Assembly (NCBI GenBank): GCA_019155185.1
Contig: CM032813.1
Span: 1,484,501-1,548,500, forward strand
Direction of reading: 5' to 3'
DNA: 64,000 nt
Source of the DNA: Beaufortia kweichowensis
Lineage: Eukaryota > Chordata > Actinopteri > Cypriniformes > Gastromyzontidae
A program made the translations under genes and the position numbers. The notes below the pieces were generated by a model. It did no database searches and was not told where the DNA came from. It worked only from the letters and a program-made list of their open reading frames with translations. Below, piece after piece: positions 27,476 through 38,689 of the stretch. Position 1 is the stretch's first letter. The number at the start of each line of letters is the position of its first letter.

Positions 27476-28720
27476 GGATGCTTAACCACTAAATTGCTAA
27501 ATTTCACTAAATGAAATTGAATTAATTGTGTCCAACATAAATATTATGATATTGAATTATGTCATGATATTGTGTTATTAGTGTCCTACTCACCGTAACA
27601 GGCAGTAATTTATATTCCTTTAAATCCCTTTGCAGTTTGCAGACTCCAGCCATGGCCCATTTTACTGAGGATGAGCCCATTATTCAGCTTGACCTCTGAG
27701 GTTTCTCACCCATATTATGAGACCCAGAGGGTGGAGACGGAGTCCCCAGCGCCCCCTAGCCTCCAGCGCTCTTCTCTTAAAGAAAAATGAAGCGGTTTAA
27801 GAGCTTTGGGAATTACATGAACAAAAATACCGATATATGGGGCATGTTGTGAAAGACACCAAAGAGAAGCAAAACAAATCTTTAATTGGCCCGTGTTACA
27901 TGTTCAGAATTAATTACTTACATCTAATCGCCAAATGTTTGTCATGTTTAAGTATTGCAATCCCCAGACAGTTGAATAATGAGATCTCTGCATTTCAAAG
28001 TTATGCTTTTCCTCCGTTATGAAACGAAATCTTTCTCCTTCTCTTCATTTCTCAGGGAAAGTTAGCTCTTAAGAGGATGATTCACATCTAACCCTATGTA
28101 GCAATTTGCACTAATCTGAAGGCACATTTGTTCTGTGAGCCACAAATAGTAAAGAAAATGACCTACTTTCACTTAAATCATATTGTTTTTAATGCCAGAC
28201 CTACAGTTTATATAAGACTTCAAAAGTTATAAAGAAATTAATATAGTCCCCACATGACTTATTTCCTATGAAATATCATGTGTAAGATGTATTTCTCATA
28301 GAAGAAGTCTGACACGCTTCTTTGTCAAACGAGAATACTTATTATGATAAAGGCAAACTCTTTGTTCTGATAAGGATAATCCGGACGTATCGTTGTTGAA
28401 TTGTTGAAACGTATAGGGCCGTTCATCTGTGTCACTTTTAAAAAAGAAAAATTTAAATGACTAAGATGATAAATCGTGGCCTTCAAATGTTTGTCATATT
28501 AAATTGAATTCCTCTCATAGTTGGCAGAATTCAGATTTGAGTCAGTCTATTGTTAGCTTCCTATTCATTGTGTTGTCTAACACAATATAAAAGCAAAATA
28601 TCAGCTTGATCTGTTCGCTGTGTGACAAACTAACACTACACCACCGAAATGACACCTACAATGTTTAAAGAATCACACTTTGATTTTTGGAATAGTATAT
28701 ACTGAAATTGTTAAAATGAT
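27476..28720. other. Noncoding, nothing recognised
   Basis: A balanced patch at 27640-27790 (CAGCGCCCCCTAGCC near 27749) is unique. Otherwise the DNA is AT-rich. Confidence 0.3.
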
Positions 28721-29187
28721 AATCAGGCTTCATAAACAAATTCTCCTCAGAAATAACTGAGCGGTTTAAAGGTGATTTATATTTTGTGAATACTAATTCA
28801 AAAACCGTTGCATCACTTGCAGGAAATGATGTCATGACAGGCCTGATTGGATGCTGATACCACAAGAATAATTCCAGTCCTGAAGCTTCACTGACAGAGA
28901 TACATGTAAGTCCATGTCATGCTTTTAAAAGCGCTTAATGAAATAGTAATATAAAAATAACTACTGGAACGAGCACTGCTTTATTATAATTACATTTTTA
29001 CAATTATTATTTTGTTTGCAAAATACACCAATTTTATATTTTCAAAAATGAAATGTGTTTTTGGTTTCCAGATGGTGTTGTTTCAGCATCTACCATCAGC
29101 AAACTAACTGGACCATGCCTACCATCTTAACTTTAATTCCTCGGGATGAAATTTAGAAAGTCTTAGTACATCATAAAGTATTTCTAT
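28721..29187 (+). repeat. Unnamed three-copy repeat, copy 1
   Basis: Aligns by eye with 31896-32330 in the same orientation. Shared landmarks in order: AATCAGGCTTCATAAAC; AAAGGTGATTTATATTTTGT; GCAGGAAATGATGTCATGAC; ATACATGTAAGTCCATGTCA; ATTATAATTAC...ACAATTATTAT; TTGGTTTCCAGATGGTG; CTAACTGGACCATGC; GAAAGTCTTAGTACAT. Both copies have a short minus-strand frame sharing VMTSFPAS and ELVFTKYKSPLN, though this may only reflect shared ancestry. No inverted termini found; family unknown to me. Confidence 0.7.
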
Positions 29188-29212
29188 AGTATTTCTTTAT
29201 CTTTTGGTAACA

Positions 29213-29372
29213 CTGTACACCAATAAAGTTGTATTTTTTAAATGCATCAGCTAACATAAACGAACACAAACAATGTAGTTTTTCACCCCTACAATACATT
29301 ACAATTGTTCATGTTAGTTCATTGTGTTTACTAATGTTAACAGGTACAACTTTATACTTGATAAATATATAA
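29213..29372. mobile_element. 'GGTAACACT' cyprinid MITE fragment
   Basis: Begins TTTTGGTAACACTGTACACC, then GCATCAGCTAACATAAACG, TTCATGTTAGTTCATTGTG and TTTACTAATGTTAACAGG. These are the landmarks of a very common short fish transposon (family recalled from memory, hAT-like). It lies 25 bp after copy 1 of the unnamed repeat. Confidence 0.65.
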
Positions 29373-29519
29373 AATGTATAATCAAATAGATGCCATATAT
29401 TTTAAGGCATCTATTTCATAGAATAACCATCATATTTTACTGTATGCTACATCATTGTGTGGGTTGTTGGGACTGTTGAATTTACACTATGGGTCATTGA
29501 TTCTTGTCCTCTGTGGTGT

Positions 29520-29720
29520 GTATCTACCTGCTGTTAGCGTAGCCTATATCACAGACTAATGAAGAGATTATAGAGGACGCTGTGGGCCAATTAAAAGCAA
29601 TGAGGGTGTTTTGCTGACGTGGTGGTGTGGTGAGGTAATTAACATCAGTGCCCTCTGACGCTCCCCGAGAGAAAAGCCTTGACACACACTGCTGTCTGAT
29701 GGGAAATGCACTGGACGGAC
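29520..29720. promoter_or_regulatory. Candidate conserved noncoding block
   Basis: Unique balanced sequence between AT-rich flanks, with GGCCAATTAAAAGC (29587) and GAGGTAATTAACATC (29631) homeodomain-type cores and few long homopolymers. The assessment is from texture only. Confidence 0.25.
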
Positions 29721-31895
29721 ACTTTCACTTTGTTGTGGATATCGCACACACTCTCTTTTAGATATGTTTAAAATAAACACATGGAGTGAATTAATTAAAC
29801 AGTATCTCGATTGCAATGGTGAATGCAAAGAACACACATTTTGAGAGTCGGCATACTTTGTAGGATTTCTGTGAAGTAAAATGCAACAAGCCAGACATAA
29901 TAAGACCCAAGAAATTTGTATGATTCAAACATCAAATATTGATAATCTGAGCTATCAGTATGATGGAAACCTTTGGTAAAAATGTTATTTTTAATGGTAA
30001 GGTTGACATTTGCATTGAATTGCTTTAATCCGAAGCAATTTATATTGCACAAAGTATACATTTTTTCCTCTAGGAATGAAACCCACAATAGTTTGAGCTG
30101 TAGAAACATTGAACTTCATAGTAAATAAATCACTTTTTTAAACAACGTAGCCAGCACATACACAATAGTAACAGTGAGTATAATACATTTTTAGAGACCT
30201 CCCCATATGCTAAAAGCAAAAGACACACACTCGCTCTCACACGGGTAATGTGACACACGCTTTATAGTTATAAAATGTTGCAATACTGCTGAAACAAAGA
30301 CACACGTAAACAGATTCCTCCCACGATAAAGAGACTCTATTAAGTACATGAAAAGAGAACAGGTCTACATATTACTTTTCAACCACCTAATCATGGCCTG
30401 GAGGCAAAAGAAAAGCACTTTAAGTCCCTTTGCTGGCAATTTTGTACATAAAGTATTTCTACCCCAAAATACATTTTTATGACAGAGTCTCCAACAGAGC
30501 TAGTAAACGCTGCCGTTTGTCTCTGATTTAAATAGCTTATTATATACATACTGTAGACTAATCCCATTCTGAGTTGTGTATTAAGTGAGTAGATTTAAGA
30601 GCATCACTTGGCGTTGAGGTGTTTCTTCCTCTGTACATCTCTGGGTTCTGTTCACCATGGAGACCAACCCTCTTATAGCAGAACACACAGGTGTCAAATC
30701 ACATGTTAATCCCTGAATCTGAGCACTGCAAATTGCAGGGCACGACCGGAGAAATTACTAGAAATTACAAGAAGCAGGGGGGATGTATTTATCTCCAGGG
30801 ATGGAAGGAATCTGATCTTTTCTCACTTCTTCTCCCGTCTCCCACTTTTCCCAGGTTTACCATCACGTTTATTTGGATTCAGAATCTTTGGAAAGTAAGC
30901 TCCATAATTTGCTTCGTCCCTGCACGGCCCTGCTGCAAGATTACTTGCGGTTTTTCAGTTGTATGGTCTTGTTAGCATGTCAATTGTGTGAAGCCCTCCT
31001 CAGCTATCAGAGTTCACTGCATGCGTGGGGACAAAGTTAAGACGTATCATGTTCTTTTCACATGTAGGTCTATTGCCTTCTCTTTCGTCATTCGCTTTAC
31101 GTGGCTTTTGCAGGAGGGCCGAACGGGGCAGGAAGAAGTGGCAAAGAAGTGGAGGGGAGGAAAAGGTTTGTTTGTTTTTTCATTTTATTGTGAATGAAGT
31201 TGATGACTTGTCAACTGATGAAGTCGGCTGTAAACGCATCAGTGGCTCCACATTTGCTTCTCCGCAGGTGCCCCATGCTTCTTTCTCAGTTTAGAGAATT
31301 ATATTTCCATTATTTTGCTTTTCATTCCCATTAATAAAATTGGCCAAGATTAATGGAGAAAATACCCATAAAGTAAATTATCCGTGACAAGCACCGGTTT
31401 TGGAAAATCTAAATGTGCTAATCACATTTTGTTGGAGTGCAGAAAGAACTGCGTGAACTGTGGAAAAGCAGATAAAAGTGTGTGGGTATGTGTGAAAAGA
31501 AACAGGTATTTGTATGAAAACCTTTTCCAACACTATTCCAACTATTGCAGCTTTTGAAGGTCTTACAATATTCTGTGCATTGTTTTATTTTTGCATGTGT
31601 AGTATTATTTTTATTTATTTTATATTTAAAAAACAACACTGTGCATTGTTTTAATCTATGGAGTGTGATCAAAGACCAATGATATAGAAAAGTAAAATCA
31701 CAGTAAAAGTTTCCCAGGAAACAGATGATGTAATCATCATTATCTTTACTCTCTCATTGGTCTAATCAGCAATTCAGCAGGTGTCACTCTCGTGAACTGT
31801 TGAAAGAAATACAAAAACACATTTATTTTCACCTTCTCTAACCTTTGTGCATAATAACATCTTTAGATGACTCGCATCCTGAGTAAATCGAGTAA
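29721..31895. other. Noncoding, no genes; possible short regulatory blocks
   Basis: No transposon ends recognised. Around 30370-30470 and 31190-31400 the sequence is unique and includes TTAAT-rich strings (CCATTAATAAAATTGG near 31328). The near-palindrome GATGATGTAATCATCAT lies at about 31724. Confidence 0.3.
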
Positions 31896-32330
31896 ATCAG
31901 GCTTCATAAACACAACAAAAGTTTTTATTTGCACACTTTCTGATCGTCCTCAGAAATGAAATGAACTTTTGAGTTTAAAGGTGATTTATATTTTGTGAAT
32001 ACTAACTCAAAAACTTTTGGATTACTTGCAGGAAATGATGTCATGACTAATTGAATGGCGGTACCACAAGAATGACCCCAGTCCAAAAGCTTCACCGACA
32101 GGGATGCATGTAAGTCCATGTCATACTTATAGAAAACACTGCTGCAGAAACACTGCTATAGTATAATTACTGTTTTACAATTATTATGCTGTTTGCAAAA
32201 ACTTTTTGGTTTTTTGGTTTCCAGATGGTGTAGTTACAGCATCTAGCTAACTAACTGGACCATGCTAACCAGCTAAACTTTGAACCCTTTGATCAAACTA
32301 AGAAAGTCTCAGTACATAATAAAGTATTTA
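31896..32330 (+). repeat. Unnamed three-copy repeat, copy 2
   Basis: A direct-orientation partner of 28721-29187 with small insertions and deletions (for example an extra TTTGCACACTTTCTGATC near 31927). The 3' part, GGTTTCCAGATGGTGTAG to TAAACTTTGAACCCTTT, is the segment also found inverted at 33009-33080. Confidence 0.7.
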
Positions 32331-33008
32331 GAAGACTTGTGTCACAAGTACATTGGTATGTATTGGGCTAATTGAATTCATAGTGAATTTACTGAATTTT
32401 AAATATTGAATTGAATAATATCTCATTGTCTTGAAAAATAAATTTGTCTTGGACATAGGTTGCATACACAACAGTAAATGCTTAAAATGCATTTTAAGAC
32501 AACATAAAACAATAAGAACAACAGTAAAATATTATTTGACAATAAATATTACACAGACTCATCAATTTCTTAACTACAATAACCTTTCAGCAAATTGATG
32601 CGTCTCTCAAAACATACATTTTATGTTTATAGCTTTTTTTAGTATGATAGTTTATGTATGCATAAATGATTTATTGAAATAATTATACCTGTACTGTCTA
32701 ACATAAAGCGACAGCCTATTCTTTATATACTGCAGTGTTTATGATGGATCTGGTCATATCTTTTGTGCTTTCCTAAGAACAGGCTTCTTACTTAATAACT
32801 TAATAACTCCAGGGACTGGTTCTCCTTTCTTTGTAATCTCCATCACCATTTATTTTAATGAGACCAGATCAGTCTGATCTCTTTGAGTTGAGCTTCATAA
32901 ACTCCACTTTCAATTTTCTCATGCAGTTGTCCTTATTAATTCACCATGCTAGAAGAAGTTTGGGGAAATTGAGATGAAATGTTTAAATATTACACACAGT
33001 GTGTAATA

Positions 33009-33080
33009 ACGGGGTCAAAGTTTGGCTCTTTTGCATGGTCCAGTTAGCCCCTGCTGGTAGATGCTGTTACTACATCTGAT
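33009..33080 (-). repeat. Unnamed three-copy repeat, inverted 3' fragment (copy 3)
   Basis: The reverse complement reads GATGTAGTAACAGCATCTAC, then CTAACTGGACCATGC, then AAACTTTGACCCCGTT. This corresponds to the 3' ends of the copies at 28721 and 31896. Only about 70 bp is confident; weak similarity may continue to about 33180. Confidence 0.55.
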
Positions 33081-34429
<1,349 letters not shown>

Positions 34430-34690
34430 CAAACACCTGCCGCTGCCGAGGGCGTGCGGAGCACCGTAGGCCACTGTAATATTTAAAGTCATAACAAAGT
34501 TAAAGGGTGACATTTGGCGTCGAGAGACACCGGGATAAAGAGGCTGTGATATTTTGGGGCCATATATCCACCAGTAATTCCGTCAGTGTGTGGCATTGCC
34601 AATAAGAGAGTGAAATTTGATATTTGATGATAAACGAAATGAGATTACTCAGGGCCCATAACTGAAGACTGTCAGGAAGAGATGGAGTGA
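34430..34690. promoter_or_regulatory. Candidate conserved noncoding block
   Basis: It opens with a CpG-rich patch (CGCTGCCGAGGGCGTGCGGA from 34441) and continues as balanced unique sequence (GGCGTCGAGAGACACCGGGA near 34516). A TTGCCAATAAGAGAG string (34596) contains an inverted-CCAAT-like core. No reading frame spans it coherently. Confidence 0.25.
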
Positions 34691-34921
34691 ATGATTGCTC
34701 AGTGTTATGCATGAGTGCTGTTATTCCATCAGAGCTTTTCCTCTGGAAGGTCTCAACTGTTGCCTCTCTTACACAGAGGTCGTTTATTGGCTGATGTGCA
34801 AAGTGTCACCAAACAAGATTTATGTTACCCAATCATTACTGCTGAGATGTTTTTGGAGCCAGACGAAGCAAAACTGTCGGTTTCTCACATAGGCTCTAAA
34901 GGTGCCGTTCAAAGACGTTTC

Positions 34922-35078
34922 ATTTCCACATATGTGCTTTTGTGTGTGTTTGTATAAATTGTAGGGTTTTTTTATTTCCACATATGTGCTTTTTGTGTGT
35001 GTTTGTATAAATTGTAGGGTTTTTTTATTTCCACATATGTGTTTTTGTGTGTGTTTGTATAAATTGTAGGATTTTTTG
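34922..35078 (+). repeat. Minisatellite, three 52-53 bp units
   Basis: Units begin ATTTCCACATATGTG at 34922, 34974 and 35027, and each runs through GTTTGTATAAATTGTAGG into a T run. The units are almost identical (a T-run indel, loss of one C and a G-to-A change), so the duplication is recent. The third unit diverges after GGATTTTTT. Confidence 0.92.
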
Positions 35079-35400
35079 CTTGTTTACTATGCCCTGTTGA
35101 AAAACAGATCAATACAAATGTTGTGAATGGCGGAGAAATGCCAAATATTTGAAGTATTGTGAAACAAATATTAGATCTGGTCGATAGTAAAACGCAATAC
35201 AGCTCATTTGAAACTCGGGGGATATCCAAGACAGGTGTCATGCCCAATTTTAATTTCTAAGATTTTGGTTCACTTTTACAGTTTTGTGTATAACAGAATC
35301 CACAAAGAGACGGATAATTGAGAGATAATTAAATGGATAAAGATCAAAAGTGTCAAAATAATGAAATGATAAGAAAAACTCAATTTAACATATTAATTTT
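35079..35400. other. Noncoding, nothing recognised
   Basis: Unique AT-rich DNA. Confidence 0.3.
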
Positions 35401-35665
35401 CTTAAAGCTGCAATCCTTAACTTTTGCCTTTATGTTGCAATATCTGTCTGAAACTCAAAATTACATGTTACGTTATGCGGGTTGAAGACAAATGATGTCA
35501 AACTGACATACAGTATCTTGCAAAATTATACCCGACAGATCAAATTATATATTATTATTGTAAGGTTGCACATTGGAGTAAGATAAAGAGACAGTTAATG
35601 TACATGTAGAATATTTATTTTTAACAAAAATAGATTGCAACATTAAGGATAGAAAAAGTCCCTAA
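35401..35665. mobile_element. Possible MITE fragment ('GCTGCAATCCTTAACTTTT' type)
   Basis: TTAAAGCTGCAATCCTTAAC at 35403 resembles the start of a common cyprinid element, recalled as 'AAGCTGCAATCCGTAACTTTT'. A possible decayed other end lies around AGATTGCAACATTAAGGATA (35632). The inverted match is poor, so the boundaries are tentative. Confidence 0.35.
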
Positions 35666-36879
35666 TCATTGTAACAATGGTTGTGTTATTAATATTAATA
35701 ATAATGGCAAATCATTTCCATTGTAATATCAGTTAAGAGGTATATGTTTTTATGTATAAAGGTCCTTGAGTCTTACTGACAGAAAATAAAACACAAGTTA
35801 AGGAACACGCTGTTCTGAGTCCAATGATTGCGTTCTAAACACATTTGGATTTCATGTCGTTCATCCACCACGTATAGCTGACATCTATTTTACACCCAGG
35901 TAATATCGGCAGGAAAATCATCTACTGTCGTAGTCATACACACACATACACAAACATACAGCAAATAGATTACTCTGTGCCTTTGGGAGAGCTCGCTGTG
36001 GCGTTATGACCAATTTTTATGGCTGTTGTGTTCACCCCGTGTGGCCTTCACTGCGCTCATAATTCACGCAAACACACTTACACACACCAACATCTCCAAT
36101 CTCAGGCTGTAAATGTTACTGTCTAACATATGGGCGATATTGTGATAAATCTCTCTCTCTCTCTTTCTTTTTCTCTTTTCATATGTGTAAGGTCATCTTT
36201 TTTCATGTTTTAATTTGAAATACCTCAAAGACCTGATGTATAAACTTCAATCGTTCTGGTTTGGGTTTATTTGGTGTGTTTTTTCTCAGGTTATTAATTT
36301 TTGAGATGAGGAATTTTTAACAACTTTTACATGCTGTTAACATCCAAGATGCAATCTTTATAACACAGCTTCCTTAGCAATAACATGAAAATTTAAATAA
36401 ATCTTTTTTATGTTCTATAAAGAGTCATTTCTTCTTCATTTGTTGGCTGTTATTGCTTCTGTTTTGGTAATTAATTTTATTAATTATCTCTTGTTTTTTT
36501 GTCTCATGTATATTTGCAATTTTACTCCTAATTCAACTCCTATATAGACTGACATCTGTATTCTATCAACAGGGTAAAAAATAAACAGATAGTTTAATAT
36601 ATTGGTAGTAAATGCCTTCTGTGAGAATTTATATTTTATGTTTTGACTGCCCGTATAACTGATGGTCATGTATTATTGATATTTGTCATCATGTTTTTGC
36701 TATTAAACATAAAAATGCAAATCATCCAAAAACAAGAATCCCAGCGTGTTTGTTTACTTTCAAATGAATGAATGCTATGCTGTTGTATGTTTTGCTGGAG
36801 ATGGTGTGGGTGGGTGTGTGTGGGTGATGGAGGGGGTTAGTGGGTGGTGGTTGAGTGCCTTATGTCTCGCTTTCATTCA
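35666..36879. other. Noncoding, nothing recognised
   Basis: AT-rich. A short (CT)n patch occurs at 36151-36163. Confidence 0.3.
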
Positions 36880-37290
36880 GACAATAGGCCACTCGTGCCT
36901 GCCATTGTTTTCACACACAATACACCAACAGATCAGTACGGCAGCGTTTCCTCGCATCACCAAACGTTTCAATAGCGAGGGTCCTGAAGTCTATCGTTAT
37001 GTCGACCAATGGCTCCTCCCCGTCAAGTGTGTGTGTGTGTGTGTTAAGGGGCCTCACATTCATTCACACCGGCACGTGCCAGCTGGTTTATTCAAACAAA
37101 AACACGCCGTCGGCCAATCACAGACGCTTACAGTCGAATCATAACAGTTCGGTCTCCACGGCGATGGTATTTTTTGAACGTTTGAAATGAAACAGCTGTG
37201 CGGATGCTCTTTGCGCTTGACCCCGAGGGGCAGGTTCACGGGAAGACGGGGTGTGATTTCACAATTGAAGCGCAGGGGCAGACGAGAGCT
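36880..37290. promoter_or_regulatory. CpG-containing block with CCAAT boxes, candidate regulatory region
   Basis: CpG is frequent over 36930-37270. CCAAT-type boxes occur at about 37007 (CGACCAATGG) and about 37112 (CGGCCAATCACAG), and GGCTCCTCCCCGTC (37012 on) is a GC-box-like string. A (GT)n run at 37027-37044 interrupts it. Opposite-strand ORFs (36746-37144 + and 37060-37434 -) overlap without domains. It could be a CpG-rich enhancer or a cryptic or alternative promoter. No TATA box or initiator can be asserted. Confidence 0.3.
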
Positions 37291-37467
37291 GTTCAAAGAT
37301 GTTTGATGTTCAACCTCACTGAATGCATGTTGCTTCTGTGTAACATTTAGCAAACATTTTTTATGACTAAACAATAGATTTGGTTCGCATGTATCCATTA
37401 TTTCCCTATAAAAGACAAAGTAGTCAAATTTCACTGACTGAAGAGATTAATTTGAACATCAAACATG

Positions 37468-37756
37468 GTAAAGGAAAAGTTCACACACTGTTGTTTACTC
37501 ACTAATATTATTTTTCCATAAAACACAAAAGAAGAATTGCTTTTTAAAAAGCATGATTTTAAGTCCAAAATGTTTATGGGCTACTTTCACGAATTCACTT
37601 ATAGTGTTTTTTGTCCTTTGTAGATTTCAAAAACCTTAGCACATGATGACTCTTCTGTGGTATTTCCTGCAGAAACAATAACAGCACATGGATTTGAAAC
37701 TGCATCTGGGTGAGTAAACAAAGCTTTTTATTTCTGGGTGAACAGTTCCTTTAAAG
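37468..37756. mobile_element. Fold-back MITE, diverged copy
   Basis: The left end GTAAAGGAAAAGTTCACACA and right end TGGGTGAACAGTTCCTTTAA are inverted counterparts. ACACAAAAGAAGAA and TCCTGCAGAAA, plus a CATCTGGGTGAGTAAAC motif before the end, match the family at 7686. The middle is decayed. Confidence 0.7.
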
Positions 37757-37844
37757 CAAATACACGTGTGTGCACTAAAACCTGACTAATATCTTAAAGA
37801 CACCATTGTTATCCTTTTTCTTATGTTTGCTGTACCACATGTTT

Positions 37845-37915
37845 TCTGTAAGGCTGCTTTGCAACAATGCAAACTGTGGAAAGTGCCAAAGAAATAAACT
37901 TGAATTAAACAAACC
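37845..37915 (+). mobile_element. 3' tail of an L2/CR1-type LINE or its SINE
   Basis: TGTAAGGCTGCTTTGCAACA, then GTGGAAAGTGCCAAAGAAAT and AAACTTGAATTAAA. This parallels the well-known fish tail 'GTAAAGCTGCTTTGAAACAAT...GAAAAGCGCTATA(C/T)AAATAAAATTGAATTGA' (recalled). Only the 3' end is present, as expected from 5' truncation. Confidence 0.55.
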
Positions 37916-38450
37916 GTTAAACTCATTGGAATCAGCGTTATGTCTGAAACGGCAGGAAGTTTGTTGATTTAAAAGCCTCTTTTTGCACAGGATTTAAAAC
38001 TGTCACGCCCTCCATCTGAGGCGAAGTGTTAAGTAGACAAGAGCGAGGCAGGTGATAAGAGATGGGCTTCTCATCCCCTTACAGAAGATCAAAGTTTTCA
38101 AACCACGCTGGATCTCGTCTCATGAAACTCTGAGTATTTGATATATTTTTGCCATCAGTTATATTTTCAGTTATTACTCTCCTCAGCAATCCATCGAGTT
38201 AAATGAATTTACAGCAGAATGGGTGGGTTGGTCTGATCTGATTGAAAACAGGAAAGAACGAAGCTTTGGCTCAAATAAATAGCACCAAAATGCAGGTGGC
38301 TTTTCTGACTTATTAATGAAAGCCAGTGTGACATTTTCAAATCAAATATTGGATTTAGTGGAAGAACCAAATTGAGTTTTCACCACTGCCAGTGTCGGCG
38401 CTAAGAAAGGAAATACACATGAAGGGTGGCAGAAAAACAGAACAAATCAC
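37916..38450. other. Noncoding, nothing recognised
   Basis: Unique sequence. AGCGAGGCAGGTGATAAGAG (38041 on) lies in a balanced patch. Confidence 0.3.
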
Positions 38451-38689
38451 TACCCAGCTAACAGAAATATGTGCTATTCCTATTGAGTTATGAACACATT
38501 ATTTCTGAATGTTTTAAAAAATAAAAATAAATAATCATGTCATGAATTACTGTTGTTTTATACTAGTGTTTTTAGAACATTTTGCAATAATGCAGTATAT
38601 AGTGTTGATTAAGTGATCTTTTTTACTGCAAGAATGTTTTTGGATTACTTTGAGAGAACCTTTAGAGAACGTTCCCTGTTAGCTGGGTA
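38451..38689. mobile_element. 239-bp MITE with perfect 14-bp inverted termini
   Basis: TACCCAGCTAACAG at 38451-38464 is the exact reverse complement of CTGTTAGCTGGGTA at 38676-38689. The outermost TA on each side could be the duplicated target site of a Tc1/mariner-type insertion, with CCCAGC as the true end. Next to the right end is GAGAACGTTC, a motif common in 'AGAACGTTCT' cyprinid MITEs. No coding capacity. Confidence 0.8.

Noticed and set aside
34922..35078. Regular direct repeats that might suggest a CRISPR-like array
   Set aside because: Units are contiguous with no unique spacers; this is a minisatellite in vertebrate DNA.
36746..37144. 132-codon + strand ORF
   Set aside because: Overlaps a long minus-strand ORF, runs through a GT microsatellite (CVCVC) and shows no domain or splice structure.
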